From Peptostreptococcus sp. D1 (GTDB lineage: Bacteria; Bacillota; Clostridia; Peptostreptococcales; Peptostreptococcaceae), in contig NZ_FONP01000001.1 in assembly GCF_900112955.1 (NCBI RefSeq), positions 310,001-374,000 of the forward strand: a DNA stretch of 64,000 nucleotides, written 5' to 3'. Under the pieces are notes generated by a model. It was not told the origin of the DNA, did no database searches, and saw only the letters and a program-made list of their open reading frames with translations. Of the stretch, positions 45,762 to 58,272 are shown piece after piece (the stretch's first letter is position 1; every line of letters starts with the position of its first letter). A program made the position numbers and the translations under genes.

Positions 45762-46196
45762 ATGAGTTCCTCCTTTATGCTGATGTACTGTTTACAACAT
45801 TTATTTTCGTAATAACTGCTCTAAACAGCACACCAACCATTCATTTTTTTGATTTTAAACTTTGGTAGAAGCTCTAAAACCCTTGTATTTACTTGACTAT
45901 TTGCCTGTGTCATTATTATGACACGAAACCCGCTTGTTGAATCGTAAATCTTTATTTCACTCTTACCTCATTTATCGAATTAATTTTTCTGAATCTACTA
46001 TATTTATAAGGTCTTTAAAAAAATTGGTACGTAGTATTTTTTGAAATAAATATTATTCTATCTATTTCTTTTTTACTAGCTTTTCTTATTAATATAAGAT
46101 ATCTCAATAACATTATTATACAATAGAATATTTAAAGCTGCTATTCTCAATATATTATTTACAAAACAAAAATTTTTCCTAAATTTCAATATTAAA
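45762..46196. other. Intergenic remnant region
   Basis: AT-rich and mostly non-coding. A short minus-strand translation near 45836-45915 (MTQANSQVNTRVLELLPKF) looks like a scrap of a mobile-element protein, but I cannot name it. Confidence 0.3.
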
Positions 46197-46280
46197 TAAT
46201 ACACTTTTCCCTAAGTCTGTCATTTGAGCCTCTCTCATATGAAGAGAATGGATGCGTAAAACATCCATTCACAAGCTCGA
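46197..46280 (-). pseudogene. Scrap of an IS30-like transposase
   Basis: The minus strand reads ELVNGCFTHPFSSYERGSND, resembling the IS30 C-terminal core (HPYSSxERGSNEN). No open frame beyond it. Confidence 0.4.
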
Positions 46281-46321
46281 AATCGTTTGTTCTCATTCTT
46301 TATCTCCTTGTTTTATTGCAT

Positions 46322-46344
46322 AAAAAAAGACGATATTTCTATCG
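46322..46344 (-). terminator. Terminator after a 17-codon ORF
   Basis: CGATA-tttc-TATCG stem, followed by TTTTTTT on the minus strand. Confidence 0.55.
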
Positions 46345-46374
46345 CTCATTATTGTACTGTTTATTAAATTATCC

Positions 46375-46428
46375 TCAGCAGCTATCCTCAAATCTTATTT
46401 TGTCGTTGACCTTGACATGATAAATCAT
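46375..46428 (-). CDS. Possible 17-aa small ORF
   Basis: AAGGAG (46437-46442) sits 8 nt before an ATG encoding MIYHVKVNDKIRFEDSC, then TGA; a terminator follows about 30 bp later. It may be a truncated gene start left by a deletion, or a true small peptide. No homologue recognised. Confidence 0.3.
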   Translation of the reverse strand: MIYHVKVNDKIRFEDSC

Positions 46429-46512
46429 AGAGATTACTCCTTATATAATGTATTTAAGTTGTTAAAGGTAACCTATAATCCTTTATCGACTGAATTTTAT
46501 TCAGTTTTACTG

Positions 46513-46692
46513 TATAATATTGTTATTAGATAGAGTGTACTCGTCTGCTCCTTGAGATTTAATCTCGTACTTGAAAGAGTGAGTCCTCTAATCTTTTAAC
46601 TGTTTACGAATAAGTTAGATGTTGACCCTTTCGGGGTACTTCGTATATACCATAAGGCAGTAACGTTATTAGATTTTGAGGTGTCTATCTAA
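46513..46692 (+). ncRNA. Candidate IS110 bridge RNA with its -10 box
   Basis: TATAAT lies at 46513-46518. About 7 nt later TTAGATAGA (46526-46534) begins a region whose far end is its perfect complement, TCTATCTAA (46684-46692), enclosing about 167 nt. Inside are further hairpins: GAGATT/AATCTC (46554-46566) and ACCC/GGGT (46625-46637). Position (left end, upstream of the transposase) and size match the bridge RNAs of IS110-group elements, which pair with target and donor DNA. The structure is read by eye; loops for target and donor recognition are not assigned. Confidence 0.5.
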
Positions 46693-46716
46693 AATATATT
46701 TTTTGTGAGGTATCAA

Positions 46717-47886
46717 ATGTTTTATTTAGGTATTGATATTGGTAAAAATACTCATGTTGCTTCTTTACTTGATTCTAAGAAAAAAGTTGTTTTTAAGGCT
46801 TTTTCCTTTTCAAATTCTATTGATGGTGCTGAAAGTTTAATCTGCAAATTAGAACCTTTCAAAAATGAACTTGAAATTGGTATGGAAGCTACCGGTCATT
46901 ATTGGCTAAGTCTATACTCATATCTTGCCCAAAAAAACTTCACTGTTCGTGTTATCAATCCGATCCAAACGGATGGCTGGAGACAAGGTATTGAGATTAG
47001 AAAGAGAAAAACTGATATTATTGATTCTCTTTTAATAGCCGATCTTCTTCGCTATGGTGATTTTGTTGAAGCTTCTCTTTTTAACGAGGACTATTTGTCT
47101 TTGAGAAATCTTTCGAGATTCAGGTCTTATCTAGTATCATCAATTGGTGATCTTAAAAGAAAGACTATTGCTCTTTTAGACCAAGTTTTCCCTGAATATG
47201 CTTCTTCTTTTAGTAATATTTTTGGAAAGACTTCTAAAGAAATACTTTCAAATTTTTCTACTCCTTCAGATTTTGAAAATATCAATTCTGAAGATTTACA
47301 ATCTTTTTTAGACAATGTTTCTAAAAAGAAGTATGCTTCCAGAAAGCTTGAAGAACTTTCTAAGAAAGCTTCTACTTCTTTTGGCGTTAATTTCTGCATG
47401 GATTCTTTCAGCTTACAAATCAAAATGCTTATCAAGCAAATTTCTTTTATTCAAAATCAAGTTTTAGATGTTGAAAAAGAAATTGAAATTTTATTTGAAA
47501 AACTCAACTCTCCAATTACTACCATTCCAGGTATTGGTTCTGTTAATGCTGCTACAATATTAGGCGAGATTGGAGATATTAAAAGATTTTCTAACCCTTC
47601 AAAGCTTGTTGCTTACGCAGGTCTTGATGCTAGTATTTCTCAGTCTGGAGAATTTGAATCCACTTCTAATCATATGACTAAAAGAGGTTCTCCATACCTT
47701 AGACGTGCTTTGTTTCAATCTGCTCTTAGATCTGAATTTTACGATCCTGTTTTTTCTGATTATTATCAGAAAAAAATTAGAGAAGGCAAACACCATCTAG
47801 TCGCGACTAATGCTGTTGCTAGAAAGCTATGTCATACTATTTTTGCAGTTCTAACCAAAAATGAACCTTATCAACAACAAAGTTAG
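46717..47886 (+). CDS. IS110-family DEDD transposase/recombinase
   Basis: A 389-aa intact recombinase. The N-terminal RuvC-like DEDD domain shows YLGIDIGKNTH (Asp), IGMEATGHYW (Glu) and KTDIIDSLLIADLL (Asp pair). The C-terminal Tnp domain has TTIPGIGSVNAATILGEIGD, followed by SKLVAYAGLDASISQSGEFE, including the catalytic Ser region (QSG). Such enzymes recombine DNA guided by a bridge RNA. ATG at 46717 after GTGAGGT. The upstream layout suggests the IS110 rather than IS1111 group. Confidence 0.93.
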   Translation: MFYLGIDIGKNTHVASLLDSKKKVVFKAFSFSNSIDGAESLICKLEPFKNELEIGMEATGHYWLSLYSYLAQKNFTVRVINPIQTDGWRQGIEIRKRKTDIIDSLLIADLLRYGDFVEASLFNEDYLSLRNLSRFRSYLVSSIGDLKRKTIALLDQVFPEYASSFSNIFGKTSKEILSNFSTPSDFENINSEDLQSFLDNVSKKKYASRKLEELSKKASTSFGVNFCMDSFSLQIKMLIKQISFIQNQVLDVEKEIEILFEKLNSPITTIPGIGSVNAATILGEIGDIKRFSNPSKLVAYAGLDASISQSGEFESTSNHMTKRGSPYLRRALFQSALRSEFYDPVFSDYYQKKIREGKHHLVATNAVARKLCHTIFAVLTKNEPYQQQS

Positions 47887-47923
47887 CTTTTGCTTAACTC
47901 TCAATTAATTTTTGAAAAAGGTT

Positions 47924-47969
47924 CTGTAAATGACGAGCAAAGCTTATGCTTAGCTTTTATCATTTACAG
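47924..47969 (+). repeat. Hairpin at the IS110 right side
   Basis: CTGTAAATGA and TCATTTACAG are perfect 10-bp arms around a loop containing AAGCTTATGCTT. It lies 38 bp after the transposase stop. Confidence 0.55.
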
Positions 47970-48011
47970 GTTCTTTTGAAAAATTACAATTTAAAAAGCA
48001 AAAACTTTGCT

Positions 48012-48050
48012 AACCCTATTTTTTAATCTTAAAGTTTAGGGTCTTTTTTT
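48012..48050 (+). terminator. Terminator downstream of the IS110 transposase
   Basis: ACCCTA pairs with TAGGGT, followed by CTTTTTTT. The rest of the gap to 48242 holds no gene. Confidence 0.65.
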
Positions 48051-48242
48051 CATGCTTTTTTTATTCAGTTTTTATCAATATCAATCCTTATATTTTTTTC
48101 ATTTCACCTCTTGACTTTTAATAGTTAGTCTTATTTAGTTTTTTGTTAACTCTATTTTAGCATATTAGGATGTAATCTCTATTTTTTACTTCAAATTTTT
48201 ACTTCAAAAGCTCCATACTTATTCTAACTAGCTATTTATCTT

Positions 48243-48505
48243 TTATTCTTCAGCTCCCCATTCAGCCCTTTCAGTAACTATTACTGTCTCACTATTTGGA
48301 TCAACTGTTACAAATCCATTCCCTATTTCAGCATACATGAATTTGCCATCCTTTTTTATCTTCAATTTTCCTTCCTTTATCCCAGTAACAATTGGAACAT
48401 GACCTCTCAAAATGGCTCTATCTCCAACAATTGTTTTAAATATTACCATCTCTGCAATTTCGTCATAAAAAGTCTTATGAGGAGTTACTACCTTCAATTT
48501 AAACA

Positions 48506-48506
<1 letters not shown>
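48243..48506 (-). CDS. atpC: F-type ATP synthase epsilon subunit, short form
   Basis: 87 aa, only the N-terminal beta-sandwich (LKVVTPHKTFYDEIAEMVIF, AILRGHVPIVTGIKEGKLKI, IGNGFVTVDPN). The C-terminal two-helix domain (about 45 residues), which normally inhibits ATP hydrolysis, is absent: the frame stops right after ERAEWGAEE. It is last in the atp operon and overlaps atpD by one base. No remnant of the missing domain is readable downstream, and an IS110 copy lies within 200 bp. Short epsilons also occur naturally in some phyla. Confidence 0.9.
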
Positions 48507-50915
<2,409 letters not shown>

Positions 50916-50940
50916 ATCCGTACTCCTCCTTTAGCTAGTA

Positions 50941-52440
50941 TTACTGTGCTTTAAATTTTACCTTGTATTCTTCAATAATCTTCTTTAATTCTTCATTAAA
51001 GTCTTCGTTATTCAATATTTTTTGAAGTATTTCTGGATACTCATTGGCTATGAATATATATAGACCCTCTTCAAATGCCTTGATATCTTCCAGCTCTATA
51101 TCTTCCAGCAGATTATTTATTACAGCATAGATTATCACAACTTGATTTTCAACTGTAACAGGCTTATGCTCATCCTGCTTCAATACTTCAACTATTCTTT
51201 GCCCCTGTGCCAATCTTCTCTTTGTATCTTCGTCTAAGTCAGAGCCGAACTGTGCAAAAGCAGCCAATTCTCTATATTGAGAATATGCAAGCTTTAGTGT
51301 ACCGGCTATCTTTTTCATAGGCTTGATCTGTGCAGACCCACCAACTCTTGAAACTGATATACCAGGGTCAACTGCCGGTCTAATTCCTGAATAGAATAAT
51401 TCTGGCTGCAAATATATCTGTCCATCTGTAATAGATATTACATTCGTAGGTATATAAGCTGAAACGTCACCAGCCTGAGTTTCTATGACAGGAAGAGCAG
51501 TCATCGATCCTCCTCCCAATTCATCTGAAAGCTTGGCAGCTCTTTCAAGTAATCTTGAATGTAGATAGAATACATCACCAGGATACGCTTCACGCCCCGG
51601 CGGTCTTCTTAATAGCAATGACATTTCTCTATATGCAACTGCCTGCTTACTCAAATCATCGTATACAATAAGTACGTGCTTGCCGTTGTACATAAATTCC
51701 TCACCAATAGCTGCACCTGAGTACGGTGCAATATATTGTAATGGTGCAGATTCAGAAGCAGTTGCAGATACCACTATAGTATAATCCATCGCTCCAAAAT
51801 CCTCCAAGGTCGATACTAGCTGAGCAACAGTAGATCTCTTTTGACCAATTGCAACATATATACAAATGACATCCTTGCCTTTTTGATTTAATATTGTATC
51901 TATCAGAATAGAGGTTTTACCTGTCTGTCTATCACCAATTACCAGCTCTCTCTGTCCTCTACCGATTGGAATCATGGAGTCTATAGATTTTATTCCAGTC
52001 TGCAAGGGTTCAAAAACTGATTTTCTATCCATTATTCCTGGGGCTGGGGCTTCAACAGGTCTAGTCTTATCAGTTTTGATTTCACCTTTTCCGTCTATCG
52101 GTTGTCCCAAAGCGTTTACGACTCTACCAATCATAGCTTCGCCAACCGGCACCTCAACTATTCTTCCAGTTCTTTTTACAACATCACCTTCTCTAATCCC
52201 GAAATCGTCACCAAGTATTACTACTCCCACGACCTCTTCTTCTAGATTTAGTGCGATACCAAATATTTTACCCGGAAACTCTACAAGCTCCCCAGACATT
52301 ACATTATCAAGTCCATAAACACTGGCAATACCATCACCAACATTTAATACGCTACCAGTATCATTTAGCTGTACTTTATTTTCATAATTTTTAATCTGAT
52401 TCTTAATAATCGAACTAATTTCTTCTGGTTTTAAGTTCAT
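50941..52440 (-). CDS. atpA: ATP synthase F1 alpha subunit
   Basis: The 499-aa non-catalytic nucleotide-binding subunit. Walker [10 protein letters not shown], then [20 protein letters not shown] and [20 protein letters not shown]. The C-terminal [20 protein letters not shown] contains the arginine finger. Normal length and position in the operon. Confidence 0.98.
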   Translation of the reverse strand: MNLKPEEISSIIKNQIKNYENKVQLNDTGSVLNVGDGIASVYGLDNVMSGELVEFPGKIFGIALNLEEEVVGVVILGDDFGIREGDVVKRTGRIVEVPVGEAMIGRVVNALGQPIDGKGEIKTDKTRPVEAPAPGIMDRKSVFEPLQTGIKSIDSMIPIGRGQRELVIGDRQTGKTSILIDTILNQKGKDVICIYVAIGQKRSTVAQLVSTLEDFGAMDYTIVVSATASESAPLQYIAPYSGAAIGEEFMYNGKHVLIVYDDLSKQAVAYREMSLLLRRPPGREAYPGDVFYLHSRLLERAAKLSDELGGGSMTALPVIETQAGDVSAYIPTNVISITDGQIYLQPELFYSGIRPAVDPGISVSRVGGSAQIKPMKKIAGTLKLAYSQYRELAAFAQFGSDLDEDTKRRLAQGQRIVEVLKQDEHKPVTVENQVVIIYAVINNLLEDIELEDIKAFEEGLYIFIANEYPEILQKILNNEDFNEELKKIIEEYKVKFKAQ

Positions 52441-52456
52441 GGATTCACCACCATTT

Positions 52457-52999
52457 CTATGATATTACTTGAGATAGCTGTTCCCTTAGATCATCTAGTC
52501 TAGATTTTACAGTTCCATCCATCTCTTCATTTCCTATTCTTACAAGAGCTCCACCCAAGATGCTCTCATCTATTTTGTTTACAAGCTTAACGCTCCTATT
52601 ATATCTTGCAGAAAGCTTTATTTCCAGCTCAGAAATTTTTTCGTTGCTTAAAGGTATAGCCGTTATTACAATACCCTCAGCAACCTTTTCTTTATCATAT
52701 AGCATATTTTTAAATGAATCTACAATTGAAGCAAATTCAGTAGTCCTGCCATTATCGATAAGAACCTTGACAAGATTTTTTGTGTAGCTCGAAAAGCCAT
52801 CATAAAAAACCTTATCAGCAATACTCTTCTTATCAGCTCTTGAAACAAATGGAGACCTCAGCGCATCATATAAATTTGCATTTTCTGATATGGTCTTGGC
52901 TATTTGCTCCAGCTCAGAGAATATTTCAGTAGCCTTATTTTCTTCCTCTGCAAGCTCAAATATTGCTTCAGCATATCTATTTGCCACTTGACCAACCAT
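52457..52999 (-). CDS. atpH: ATP synthase delta subunit
   Basis: The 180-aa stator subunit (OSCP homologue) linking the F1 top to the b dimer. It starts [16 protein letters not shown] and ends with the family's [20 protein letters not shown] segment. Its ATG overlaps the atpF stop by one base. Confidence 0.95.
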   Translation of the reverse strand: MVGQVANRYAEAIFELAEEENKATEIFSELEQIAKTISENANLYDALRSPFVSRADKKSIADKVFYDGFSSYTKNLVKVLIDNGRTTEFASIVDSFKNMLYDKEKVAEGIVITAIPLSNEKISELEIKLSARYNRSVKLVNKIDESILGGALVRIGNEEMDGTVKSRLDDLREQLSQVIS

Positions 53000-53499
53000 T
53001 ATCTTGCTTCTCCTACTTCTCTAATAAATTCATCCAGCAAAGCTTCATGCTTTGACTTATCGATATCCTTTTCAATAACCCTTGATGCCGCCAGAATCGC
53101 CATATCAGAAATTTCATTTTTAATGCTATTGAACGTAGCTTCTCTTTCCTTAACGATGTCATCCGAAGCCTTATTTTTGATATTCGTAGCATCAAGCTTA
53201 GCTTGAGCAATTATTTCAGAAGATCTTTCTTCTGCTCTTCTTCTCGCTCTTTCTACTATATCCTGACCTTCAACTATGGCACCTTCGATTCTTTCTTCAT
53301 ACTCAGATTTTAGTCTAAGACCCTCCTCTTTCGCTTTTTCACCAATTTCAATATCGCTTTTTATTCCAGCTTCACGTCTTTCAATTACAGCTAAAACCTT
53401 ATCGAAAAGTATTTTCTTTAGAATAAAAAACAACAACAATGTATTGGCAAGAGTGAAAAAGAATTCATATGTCAAACCAACTAAAGGCTTAAATTCCAT
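52999..53499 (-). CDS. atpF: ATP synthase b subunit
   Basis: The 166-aa peripheral stalk protein: one N-terminal membrane helix (residues 8-28), then a long charged helix (AGIKSDIEIGEKAKEEGLRL...) that dimerises. Normal size. Confidence 0.95.
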   Translation of the reverse strand: MEFKPLVGLTYEFFFTLANTLLLFFILKKILFDKVLAVIERREAGIKSDIEIGEKAKEEGLRLKSEYEERIEGAIVEGQDIVERARRRAEERSSEIIAQAKLDATNIKNKASDDIVKEREATFNSIKNEISDMAILAASRVIEKDIDKSKHEALLDEFIREVGEAR

Positions 53500-53544
53500 T
53501 ACTAATCCTCCTCTCTAAATAATACAAATCATTACGACTTGCTA

Positions 53545-53805
53545 TTATCCGATCCAAGGATTTACGAATAGAATTATTATAGCTATAACTAGACCATATA
53601 TTGCGGATGACTCCGCAACAGCCTGACCCAAAAGCATGGTAGATATGATATCGCTCTTTGCCTCTGGCTGATTTCCTACTGCCTCTGCACCCTTACCAGC
53701 TGCATAGCCCTGACCTATACCTGCACCTATACCTGTAGCTACTGCTATACCTGCACCAATTGCTGAACCAGCTATTGCTATTCCCAAGCTCATTCCTTCT
53801 AACAT
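53545..53805 (-). CDS. atpE: ATP synthase c subunit, sodium-binding type
   Basis: An 86-aa two-helix hairpin that forms the rotor ring. The ion-binding residues are Gln32 ([10 protein letters not shown]) and Val63, Glu65, Ser66, Ser67 and Tyr70 ([12 protein letters not shown]). They fall at the same numbering as the Na+ site of the Ilyobacter tartaricus c subunit (Q32, V63, E65, S66, T67, Y70), with a conservative Thr to Ser change. This predicts a sodium-driven ATP synthase. The loop (NQPEAKSDI) is normal. Confidence 0.97.
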   Translation of the reverse strand: MLEGMSLGIAIAGSAIGAGIAVATGIGAGIGQGYAAGKGAEAVGNQPEAKSDIISTMLLGQAVAESSAIYGLVIAIIILFVNPWIG

Positions 53806-53884
53806 GTTATTTTCCTCCTTAAGTTACCTAATCCTGTTAATCTTTTAATCCTATTAATTTGATATAATCTTTTTATATAAAAGT

Positions 53885-53969
53885 ACTAATTTTTAATATT
53901 ATACTAATTCATTTTAATATTTTACTAATCTACTTTAATTTTTTACTAATCAAAATACTATTAATTTTT
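53885..53969. repeat. About 21-bp tandem repeat after the atpB stop
   Basis: Four imperfect units each begin ACTAAT (53885, 53903, 53924, 53945); the two central ones are 21 bp each. On the minus strand each reads AGTAAAA-like, and the first copy includes the atpB stop codon. It fills the atpB-atpE gap. Confidence 0.6.
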
Positions 53970-54672
53970 ACTCCTCTGCTGTGCTGCCGACAAACACCAT
54001 TGTCAACATTATAAATATGAACGCTTGCAATGTTCCTGCAAATAAATCAAAATACATATGCAATGGCACCGGTATTACTAACTGACCTATTGGTATCTTC
54101 AGATTTGGAATCAATTCTGAAACAAATCTCAATAGCTTATAAAGTAAAGACATAATGATCGCACCACCCAAAATATTACCAAATGGACGGAAGCTCAATG
54201 AAATAGGTCTTGCAATTTCACCGATAATATTTAATGGTGCCATAATAGGTGTCGGCTCAAGCAACGATTTAAAGTATTTTCCTCCTTGGAACTTAACTCC
54301 CATAAAGTAAATCATGAAAACTGTAATTCCTGCCCATGCTACTGTAGTATCTAAATCTGTAGTTGGAGATCTTAATCCCAGCAATCCAATTAGATTTGAG
54401 GCTGCGAAAAACATAAAGATGCTTCCAATATATGCAATAATCCAAGGTGCATTTTCAACGAATCTCTTTCCCATGGTATCAGTGACAAGATTTCTCAGAC
54501 TATCGACTGCCATTTCAACAAGCACCTGTCTTTTTGTAGTAGGCACCTCTTTGAGATTCCTAGTCAAATACAATGAAAGCAATATCAAAAAAATCATAAT
54601 CAACCATTGAACGACTATTGTTTCACTTAACCTGAAGCCGCCAAAATAAAGTATATATTTCGCTTGATACAT
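53968..54672 (-). CDS. atpB: ATP synthase a subunit
   Basis: The 234-aa membrane stator that carries the ion half-channels. The essential Arg is in ARPISLSFRPFGNILGG (the first-half family pattern LR-x-x-GN), and the C-terminal helix ends MYFDLFAGTLQAFIFIML. Five to six helices. It works with the sodium-type c ring. Confidence 0.95.
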   Translation of the reverse strand: MYQAKYILYFGGFRLSETIVVQWLIMIFLILLSLYLTRNLKEVPTTKRQVLVEMAVDSLRNLVTDTMGKRFVENAPWIIAYIGSIFMFFAASNLIGLLGLRSPTTDLDTTVAWAGITVFMIYFMGVKFQGGKYFKSLLEPTPIMAPLNIIGEIARPISLSFRPFGNILGGAIIMSLLYKLLRFVSELIPNLKIPIGQLVIPVPLHMYFDLFAGTLQAFIFIMLTMVFVGSTAEE

Positions 54673-54675
54673 AAA

Positions 54676-55062
54676 TCAGTCCTCCTTCCCCTTATTTAAT
54701 TTTGATAGTAGCTGCTGAGCCTTTATTACAATATTTGTACTTATTAGCCCGACAGCAGCTGTGTAAATATTAATATGTTTTGAGACTGCCGCAAATATCA
54801 AAATTGCACCATAAAGTAGGATTCTTGACATATACCCCAGGCTTGCCCAAAGCTTCGCATTGGTCTTTTTATCCACAACAGATTCTATATTTCTCGCCAT
54901 CATAAACAAAGCCACCATTGCTACCAGGCTTCCTGCAATCAATCCCCCAACATATTTAATTGAAAAGTACTTGAAAAAAAATAGAGCAATAATCACAATA
55001 ATATCATATACAACTATTCCTTTATATATTTTCATCAAGCTATCTAACAACTGTTTATCCAA
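54676..55062 (-). CDS. atpI: AtpI-like ATP synthase assembly protein
   Basis: A 128-aa membrane protein with four helices in the usual AtpI place, directly upstream of atpB (3-nt gap). AtpI helps assemble the c ring and/or supply magnesium; sodium-type operons commonly carry it. Low sequence conservation is normal for the family. Confidence 0.75.
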   Translation of the reverse strand: MDKQLLDSLMKIYKGIVVYDIIVIIALFFFKYFSIKYVGGLIAGSLVAMVALFMMARNIESVVDKKTNAKLWASLGYMSRILLYGAILIFAAVSKHINIYTAAVGLISTNIVIKAQQLLSKLNKGKED

Positions 55063-55066
55063 AGCA

Positions 55067-55297
55067 TCACTTCCTCTTTTTCATAAATGGTAATAAAGTT
55101 CTATATACGCCACTAAACGCACTCCCGATACCAATAAAAATAAAAATCAATGTGAATACGGGAGAGGTTGATAATTTTGAATCCAAAAGCCTTCCCAAAA
55201 AACCACACCCAAAAATACACACAGCTACGATTATTCCAAGCTGTGAAATTAAAGAAAAAACTCTCATCGCTTCTATCCAAACACCTTTCTTTGACAT
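55067..55297 (-). CDS. atpZ: AtpZ-like small membrane protein
   Basis: 76 aa with two hydrophobic hairpin helices (LISQLGIIVAVCIFGCGFLG and FTLIFIFIGIGSAFSGVY), the layout of AtpZ. It opens the operon, 4 nt before atpI. AtpZ/AtpI are thought to form a divalent-cation channel or chaperone complex. Confidence 0.75.
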   Translation of the reverse strand: MSKKGVWIEAMRVFSLISQLGIIVAVCIFGCGFLGRLLDSKLSTSPVFTLIFIFIGIGSAFSGVYRTLLPFMKKRK

Positions 55298-55375
55298 TGC
55301 TTTACCTCATACTCCTATATTCACTCACAATAACACACAACAAATCAAATACCTATCTTACTATTTGACTAATAT

Positions 55376-55405
55376 ATAATATCATAAATTTATAATTTCT
55401 GTCTA
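55376..55405 (-). promoter_or_regulatory. Likely atp operon promoter
   Basis: Minus strand: TAGACA (55400-55405), 18-bp spacer, TATTAT (55376-55381), about 80 bp upstream of atpZ. The rest of 55298-55625 is AT-rich without a supported gene. Confidence 0.45.
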
Positions 55406-55625
55406 AATAATAATAGAATATATGATGAATTATTATTGAATTTTTGACACAATTTTTTTAAATATGTATCGACTATATGTAATATTCATAGTATTTTTTA
55501 TTATGGTTGGTATATACCCTATAAATTATAATCACTATCAAATTTTTTATATTTTTCATACAAATACTACAATTCTTTTTATATTTTACCATATATTTTC
55601 CCCCAAAATGGTATCTTCAAAACAG

Positions 55626-55661
55626 AAAAGGAGCGATTTTAGCAAATGCTATCATCACTCC
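55626..55661 (-). terminator. Terminator of upp
   Basis: On the minus strand GGAGTGATGATAGCA pairs (with G-U and two mismatches) with TGCTAAAATCGCTCC, followed by TTTTCTGTTTT. Confidence 0.6.
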
Positions 55662-55746
55662 ATCTCTCAAAACAAAATAAATCAATATTATAACCCAAAA
55701 TTAAATATACATAGTCGAATTACAAAAATCAAAGCCCTGTTATATA

Positions 55747-56385
<639 letters not shown>

Positions 56386-56563
56386 CTAATTTAATAAAAA
56401 CTTATATTATCAATGCTACCTGCATTAATTTCTGTCTATGATATTATAAAACGTATTTTGCATTTTATCAATAATTTATAAATAAATTATCGATAAAAAT
56501 CTACAGATATTTCAGTCATGCCTTAATTAATAAAAAAAATAATATAAATCATATTTTTCATTT

Positions 56564-57010
56564 CTAAAGGCTGCTATTTTCAATTTCTGTTATTTTATCA
56601 ACTCTTGATTGATGTCTTCCACCCTCAAACGAAGAATTTAGATATGCGTCAACGATGTCTAGCCCAAGTCCAATACCAGTAACTCTCTCACCAAGTGCAA
56701 TCATATTTGCATCATTATGTGCTTTTGTCATACGTGCTGAGAAGGTATCTCCCAATGTCGCACATCTTATTCCTTTGACCTTATTTGCAGCAATACCTAT
56801 TCCAATACCTGTTCCACAGACCAAAATACCACATTCAGCCTCTTTATCTACTACCGATTTCGCCGCCTTATACGCAAAATCCGGATAATCTACAGAATCA
56901 GTGGTGTCAGTACCAAAATCCAAAACCTCGTACCCTTTCCCTTCAAGATGATTTTTGATGGCATTTTTCAAATTTAGACCACCATGATCACAAGCCAATG
57001 CTATTTTCAT
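56564..57010 (-). CDS. rpiB: Ribose-5-phosphate isomerase B
   Basis: 148 aa; interconverts ribose-5-P and ribulose-5-P. MKIALACDHGGLNLKNAIK at the start has the Asp/His pair, CGTGIGIGIAANKVKGIRCA contains the catalytic Cys loop, and AKHNDAN-type AHNDANMIALGERV follows. ATG at 57010 after GGAGG; longer upstream frame not used. Confidence 0.96.
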   Translation of the reverse strand: MKIALACDHGGLNLKNAIKNHLEGKGYEVLDFGTDTTDSVDYPDFAYKAAKSVVDKEAECGILVCGTGIGIGIAANKVKGIRCATLGDTFSARMTKAHNDANMIALGERVTGIGLGLDIVDAYLNSSFEGGRHQSRVDKITEIENSSL

Positions 57011-57041
57011 ATTTCTTCCTCCAATTAAAATCAATTTTTTA

Positions 57042-58115
57042 CTATACAAACTTGTATCCAGCAGATTTCTTCAATCTATTCATTATGGCAACACCAATAC
57101 CCTTTTCTTCAAAGGCTTCAGCATATGCCACATCAATATTTCTTTTATCCAAGGCTATCAATACATCAAATAAATTTCTTGCCACCTCTTCATAGGTACT
57201 TCCCAAAGAAAATACATTGACATTTCTAAATTTCAGCTTTAATTCATCGAATCTAGCAACATTTTGCTTCATACACAGTATTGCAATTTTCTTTTCAGCG
57301 TTATCCTTCATTTCCAATAAAAATTCCGACAGCTCAACAAGCCTATCAATACCACCCGTCACCATAAATATATTTGCATTAGGTGAATAATGCTTGTATT
57401 TCATTCCGGGAGCCTTTGCCTTGATATTATCGCTATGAGAAGAAAGCGACGGATCTAGTCTTACAGCTCCAAGAGCTTCCTTTAACATCTCCAATGTAAT
57501 CGCACCAGGTCTCAAAACCATGGGAACATTCTCAGAAAGATCAACTATTGTTGACTCAACACCAAAATCACAGAAGCCACCTACCAAAATCCCATCAACT
57601 CTACCATTCATATCTGCTATAATATGCTCTGGCTTCGTTGGAGAGGGCTTTCCAGACAGATTTGCTGATGGTGCAGCTATTGGAACACCAGATGCTTTTA
57701 TCAATGCTCTGGCAACCTTGTCTGATGGCATCCTAATTGCAACAGTATCCAAGCCACCACTTGTCACCTTTGGAATCAAATCAGATTTTTTGAAAACAAT
57801 TGTCAAGGGTCCCGGCCAAAATCTATCAATCAATTTTTTTGCTCTCTCATCCATATCTACAACTAATGGATTGATATCCTCTCTCTCAGCAACATGAACG
57901 AGCAATGGATTGTCACTTGGACGTCCCTTTGCCACATATATTTTAGATGCAGCTTGTTCATCAAGTGCGTTTGCACCCAAGCCATAGACTGTCTCAGTCG
58001 GAAAAATCACCGTTTTTCCATCCGCAAGCATTTTTCCAAACCGTTCTATTACCTTGCTGTCGATATTATCTGGATCTATCCTTTCAACTACTGTATTTTT
58101 TTTCATAAATTCCAT
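57042..58115 (-). CDS. sua5: Threonylcarbamoyl-AMP synthase (Sua5/YwlC)
   Basis: An approximately 357-aa two-domain enzyme for the first step of tRNA t6A synthesis. The N-terminal YrdC domain reads KTVIFPTETVYGLGANA, KGRPSDNPLLVH and APSANLSGKPSPT. The Sua5 domain follows a linker with GMKYKHYSP, the conserved lid motif. I choose the ATG at 58115 (GAGAGTGA upstream); two earlier starts are possible. It lies directly after prfA, where many relatives have prmC in between; prmC is absent here. Confidence 0.94.
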   Translation of the reverse strand: MEFMKKNTVVERIDPDNIDSKVIERFGKMLADGKTVIFPTETVYGLGANALDEQAASKIYVAKGRPSDNPLLVHVAEREDINPLVVDMDERAKKLIDRFWPGPLTIVFKKSDLIPKVTSGGLDTVAIRMPSDKVARALIKASGVPIAAPSANLSGKPSPTKPEHIIADMNGRVDGILVGGFCDFGVESTIVDLSENVPMVLRPGAITLEMLKEALGAVRLDPSLSSHSDNIKAKAPGMKYKHYSPNANIFMVTGGIDRLVELSEFLLEMKDNAEKKIAILCMKQNVARFDELKLKFRNVNVFSLGSTYEEVARNLFDVLIALDKRNIDVAYAEAFEEKGIGVAIMNRLKKSAGYKFV

Positions 58116-58272
58116 ATTATCACTCTCGCAATTCTTCATATTTACTAGGTATTCACTAAAAAAGAGGCTCACAAAAATTTTTTATTTCAATAAGCATTCC
58201 CTTATTATCAATTCTAATAAAAACTATTTTTGTAAAACCTCCTTCACAAGAAATTATCCTAATAAAATTATA

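Larger units (their letters stand above)
46506..48050 (+). mobile_element. IS110-family insertion sequence (approximate limits)
   Basis: It contains one DEDD transposase with non-coding DNA on both sides. IS110 elements lack usable terminal inverted repeats, so the ends are estimates. The left limit is placed by the bridge-RNA promoter region, the right by the last hairpin/terminator before atpC. A related, deleted copy lies at 14502-14850. Confidence 0.6.

Noticed and set aside
53885-53969. Possible CRISPR-like repeats near atpE
   Set aside because: Units are about 21 bp, imperfect and directly adjacent, without spacers.
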